From positions 1-16,398 of the forward strand of contig DATKDI010000013.1 in assembly GCA_035512775.1 (NCBI GenBank): a DNA stretch of 16,398 nt. Direction: 5' to 3'. The DNA comes from JAJNBA01 sp035512775. Lineage in GTDB: Bacteria; Actinomycetota; UBA4738; HRBIN12. The notes below the pieces were generated by a model. It did no database searches. It worked only from the letters and a program-made list of their open reading frames with translations, and had not been told where the DNA came from. This document shows positions 13,453 through 16,398 of this stretch, one piece after another (the stretch's first letter is position 1; every line of letters starts with the position of its first letter). Made by a program: the position numbers and the translations under genes.

Positions 13453-13542
13453 GTGAGACGACGAGGTTGCGGATGTCCGAGCTGTCGGGAACGGTGCATC
13501 GTACCGGGTCTCAGCGGTCGGCTCCTCGATCCGTGGCGCGCG

Positions 13543-14001
13543 TCACGTCTGCGTCATCGTGTCGCGATCCGCGAGGCGCTGACAGAGGACCCGCATCAGG
13601 GCAAGCGCCGTCTCGGGGCGGTCCCGGAGCATCGACTCGAACTCCCGTCGCCGGATCGAGAGGAGCCGGACCGGCCCCTTCGCGGCGAGGGACGCCATCC
13701 TCGGAGCGCTCGTGATCACGGCCATCTCGCCGATCACATCTCCGGTCGAGCGGACGGCCAGCACCTGTTGGTGTCCGCCCGGCTCTCGCAGGATCACCAT
13801 CACATAGCCCGAGACGATGATGTGCATCTCGTCGCCCGGTTCGTCCTGCTCGGCGATCGTGTCGGCGTCGGCGAAGCTCCGCTCCGAGGCGATCGCCGCG
13901 ATCGGTGCGAGGTCCTGGGGAGGCAGGTCGGCGAACAACGCCACCCGCCGGAGGAAGAGCACTCGCTCCATCAACGGGAGCGTCGCCATGGTCTCGGTCA
14001 T
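13543..14001 (-). other. possible internal in-frame start giving a free cyclic-nucleotide-binding protein
   Basis: Within the large gene, AAGGAGGG (14012-14005 on the minus strand) precedes an in-frame ATG at 14001. Initiation there would yield a 152-residue protein consisting only of the CAP-ED domain, with Glu92 and Arg101 in the phosphate-binding cassette. The site is as strong as those of real starts nearby and falls exactly at the junction between the HEAT region and the sensor domain, in a linker reading T-T-Q-G-G. It may be a functional second start or a relic of two fused genes. Confidence 0.45.
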
Positions 14002-16398
14002 CGTCCCTCCTTGTGTGGTTTCGTCTGCGGCTTCTCCGGCTCCGGTCGCCCACTCGGCGCAGGCGCGGATCCACTCGTCCGGGTGATGGGCCGCTCCGTC
14101 TCGCCAGTCGCGATCGAGATCCGGAGTGCGGCGGTCGTCCCACAACGAGAGCAACGGGCGAACGAGATCGGGATCGCCGGTCGTTTCGATCACCTCCAAG
14201 GCGTTGGCTCGCTGCGCCGCGTCCTCGCCCGAAAGGCTCTCGAGCGCCGTGGAGATCGAGCCGCGATCGGCCAGCAGGGCGACGGTCCGGATCGCGATGA
14301 GGGCGTGGAGCCGGGACGACGAGAGGAGGGAGTCGCGAAGCAGTCCGAGCCGCTCGTCACCACCTGCCTCGATCGAGTCCGCGAGCCGGCGGTTCTCGAG
14401 CGCCCGCGCCGTCGATGCGGCCGCGAGCCCTTGGACGTCCGCTCGCGAGCGCTCCGGGGAGACGGACATCGCTTCGTCCGCGGCCTCCAGCACCTCGCCG
14501 CCGCCGGCCATCGCCGCGATGAGGTCGTCGACCCCTCCGATCGGATCCAGGGTGGTCAGCGTTCGCGCGGCTTCTGCTCGCACGGAGGGGATGGGGTCGG
14601 AGAGCCCGGCGCGAGCCAGATCTGGGGCCATCGGGCTCCGTGACGACGCGAGCGCTTGGAGGGCCGCGACGCGGGCCTCGGCATGGGGCGATCTCGCGAG
14701 CCTCGCCAGGATCGTCTCCGCCTCGAGGTCGCTCCCGGCGTCCTCCGGTCCCTCCGGCGGTGCGTCCTTGAGCAGGATCCCTGCCGCACGAGCCCGCACG
14801 AGCCCGTCGGGATCTCGCAAGAGGGCACGAGCCCGGGAACGATCCGCCCGGAGCGCGTCGAGCGCGTCCAACGCTGCGAGGCGGACCTCCGGGACGGGGT
14901 CGGTCAGCCGTTCGGGGACCATGTCCGACGCCGCGAACGCCTCGGTCCGGGCGAGCGAGCGCAGTGCCGTCGCCCGGACCTCGGGATCGTCATCGCGCAC
15001 TCCTCCGATCAGCGCCGGGATCGCGCCGGGAGCGTCGAGGTCACCGAGGATCTCGGCGGCCACGCGACGCACGCCCACGTCGGGGTCCGTCATCGCGTCG
15101 ATCGCGATCGACGCGGCGGCGAGGTCGGCGCGGGCGAGCCCGAAGGGCTCGCCCCCGCCCGGCGTGCCGCCGAACACGTGTGGCCTCCCCTCCCGAAGGG
15201 CGACGAGCAGCTCCTCGGCATAGGCCCTCCGCACCCGGGCCATCGAATACACGGCCGCCGCCGCGGCCGCGAGCCCGATGCCGAACAGGACCCGGGGCGA
15301 CACCGCGCGTTCGCCGATCAGCGCGACGACGCCGGCGAGCACGGTGCCCACCTGGGTCGGTCCTCCGTACAGGAACGCCCGCATGCGGTCGCGGCGGTCG
15401 CCGGGCACGGTGTTGATCACGGCCTCCCATGCGCTCGACGCGCCACCCTGGAGCCACACCACCTGGGCGAAGCGGAAGGCGAGGAGGATCGCGAACGTGG
15501 AGGCGACCGTGAGCACGCCGAACGCGAGGAGGTACAGGACGGGGAGGACCATCATCACCGTGGGGACACCGAGCTTCGAGAGCAGGCGGTTCATCACGAG
15601 GAGCGACAGGAGCAGGGTCACGGTGGTCGACACCGCGAAGAACAGACCGAGGAACCCGGCCAGGTCGTCGGGCTGCGGGTACCGCTCGGCGACCGCGCGC
15701 GAGAAGGGGAGATACAGGGAGAAGAACAGGAGCGAGAACAGGATCGATCCCAGCGACATCCAGCGGAGCAGCGGAGATCGCCGGGCATACCGGAGGCCAT
15801 CACGCACCTCGATCTTCATCTCGGCGATCGCGGAGGTTCGCCGTCGCCGTGCAGGACGAACGTCCGCGCCTGCTTTGGCGACCAGCCTTCGCCCCAAGAG
15901 AACGACGATCCCGAGGGTGGTCAGCCACACGAGGATCAGGTTGTCCGTCCCGAGCCACGCCGCGAGCGGCTTCGTGGCGAGGCCACCGACCACCTGCCCC
16001 AGCACGGCCGCGCCACCGATCAACGGGAAGAACCGCTTGGCCTGACGAGTGTCCGTGACGAGACCGGCGAGTCCCCAGACCGCGAGGCCGAGGAGGAACT
16101 CGGACGCCCCGCGGAGCAGCCAGAGCGCCGGATAGATCCACTCCGCCTCGGTGGCCAGCGCCACTCGCGCCGCCCCGGCGATCAACGCGATCGACGCGGG
16201 GATCACGAGGAACGTCCGTCCTCGCCCGAGGTGCCCGAGCACCGCCGAGACGCCGAGGGTCGCGACGAACATCGTCACGCCCAGGAAGACGTACAGCACC
16301 GGAAGGTCGTCGACCCCACCGCGGGAGAACAGGAGCGCGTCGATGCTGCTCGCAGCGATCGTGAGCCCGGCCGAGGCCGTCGCGGCCGCGGCCGCGGC
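13543..16398 (-). CDS. transporter-like membrane domain fused to HEAT repeats and a cyclic-nucleotide-binding domain (5' end outside window)
   Basis: The frame stays open through the right edge, so the N terminus is missing; 951 residues are visible, ending at TGA (13545-13543). An in-frame GTG at 16299 is probably internal, because the 33 residues before it (including S-S-I-D-A-L-L-F-S-R-G and D-L-P) continue the same membrane domain. Residues to about 410 form ten or so hydrophobic helices resembling MFS or Npt1-type nucleotide transporters. About 430-780 are Ala/Leu/Asp-rich HEAT-like repeats with recurring 'D-P-x-x-x-V-R-x-x-A-x-x-A-L' units. The last 150 residues are a CAP-ED domain with G-E-M-A-V-I-T-S-A-P-R-M-A-S, which retains the Glu and Arg that contact cyclic-nucleotide ribose and phosphate. 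It may be a membrane sensor or transporter gated by a nucleotide. No functional name can be given. Confidence 0.85.
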   Translation of the reverse strand, partial: AAAAAATASAGLTIAASSIDALLFSRGGVDDLPVLYVFLGVTMFVATLGVSAVLGHLGRGRTFLVIPASIALIAGAARVALATEAEWIYPALWLLRGASEFLLGLAVWGLAGLVTDTRQAKRFFPLIGGAAVLGQVVGGLATKPLAAWLGTDNLILVWLTTLGIVVLLGRRLVAKAGADVRPARRRRTSAIAEMKIEVRDGLRYARRSPLLRWMSLGSILFSLLFFSLYLPFSRAVAERYPQPDDLAGFLGLFFAVSTTVTLLLSLLVMNRLLSKLGVPTVMMVLPVLYLLAFGVLTVASTFAILLAFRFAQVVWLQGGASSAWEAVINTVPGDRRDRMRAFLYGGPTQVGTVLAGVVALIGERAVSPRVLFGIGLAAAAAAVYSMARVRRAYAEELLVALREGRPHVFGGTPGGGEPFGLARADLAAASIAIDAMTDPDVGVRRVAAEILGDLDAPGAIPALIGGVRDDDPEVRATALRSLARTEAFAASDMVPERLTDPVPEVRLAALDALDALRADRSRARALLRDPDGLVRARAAGILLKDAPPEGPEDAGSDLEAETILARLARSPHAEARVAALQALASSRSPMAPDLARAGLSDPIPSVRAEAARTLTTLDPIGGVDDLIAAMAGGGEVLEAADEAMSVSPERSRADVQGLAAASTARALENRRLADSIEAGGDERLGLLRDSLLSSSRLHALIAIRTVALLADRGSISTALESLSGEDAAQRANALEVIETTGDPDLVRPLLSLWDDRRTPDLDRDWRDGAAHHPDEWIRACAEWATGAGEAADETTQGGTMTETMATLPLMERVLFLRRVALFADLPPQDLAPIAAIASERSFADADTIAEQDEPGDEMHIIVSGYVMVILREPGGHQQVLAVRSTGDVIGEMAVITSAPRMASLAAKGPVRLLSIRRREFESMLRDRPETALALMRVLCQRLADRDTMTQT

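Noticed and set aside
13498..13503. TACGAT (minus strand) as the -10 element of the alcohol dehydrogenase gene
   Set aside because: No convincing -35 element lies 15-19 bases upstream, and such hexamers are frequent.
16377..16398. GCGGCC-rich repeat at the right edge
   Set aside because: It is explained by an Ala run in the open reading frame of the large membrane protein.

Overview
The window is about 16.4 kb of very GC-rich (roughly two-thirds G+C by eye), gene-dense bacterial DNA. GTG and CTG starts, purine-rich Shine-Dalgarno sites (AAGGAGG or AAGGGAGGT types), a high-Ala/Arg/Asp/Glu proteome, a lipobox-type binding protein and an ABC ATPase of a type familiar from actinobacteria all fit an Actinomycetota-like organism, probably an uncultivated lineage. 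No rRNA, tRNA, CRISPR array, insertion sequence or phage gene was seen, and no gene-free stretch exceeds about 120 bases.

Layout. (1) Positions 1-1165, plus strand: the C-terminal tail of an amidohydrolase, overlapping by 4 bases a D-2-hydroxyacid dehydrogenase. (2) 1216-4972, plus strand: a putative promoter followed by a complete NitT/TauT-type ABC importer (lipoprotein binding protein, two different permeases, ATPase). (3) 4969-6251, minus strand: an ACMSD-type amidohydrolase and a small Dabb (stress-responsive A/B-barrel) protein. (4) 6252-6363: a divergent control region holding two adjacent perfect dyads. (5) 6364-11597, plus strand: a divergent homocitrate/isopropylmalate-synthase-like DRE-TIM enzyme, an M24 'pita-bread' enzyme missing key metal ligands, a short PEP-synthase/rifampicin-phosphotransferase-like enzyme, and a second D-2-hydroxyacid dehydrogenase. 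(6) 11594-16398, minus strand: a lone ABC ATPase, a zinc alcohol dehydrogenase that appears to start at CTG, and a very large transporter-like/HEAT-repeat/cyclic-nucleotide-binding protein that runs off the right edge.

How the genes may work together. Blocks 1-5 read as one uptake-and-catabolism locus for an unidentified small organic molecule. An importer of a family that takes sulfonates, carboxylates and heterocycles feeds a set of carbon-carbon lyase/decarboxylase, hydrolase/lyase, ATP-dependent phosphotransferase and 2-oxoacid reductase candidates. Several of the enzymes (M24, DRE-TIM, PEP-synthase-like) have recognisable folds but altered active-site residues, so textbook names should not be transferred. 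The substrate is not known and this grouping is inference from gene order. Block 6 looks like separate cell functions. Both convergent gene pairs (4969-4972 and 11594-11597) end in a shared CTAG that supplies both stop codons.
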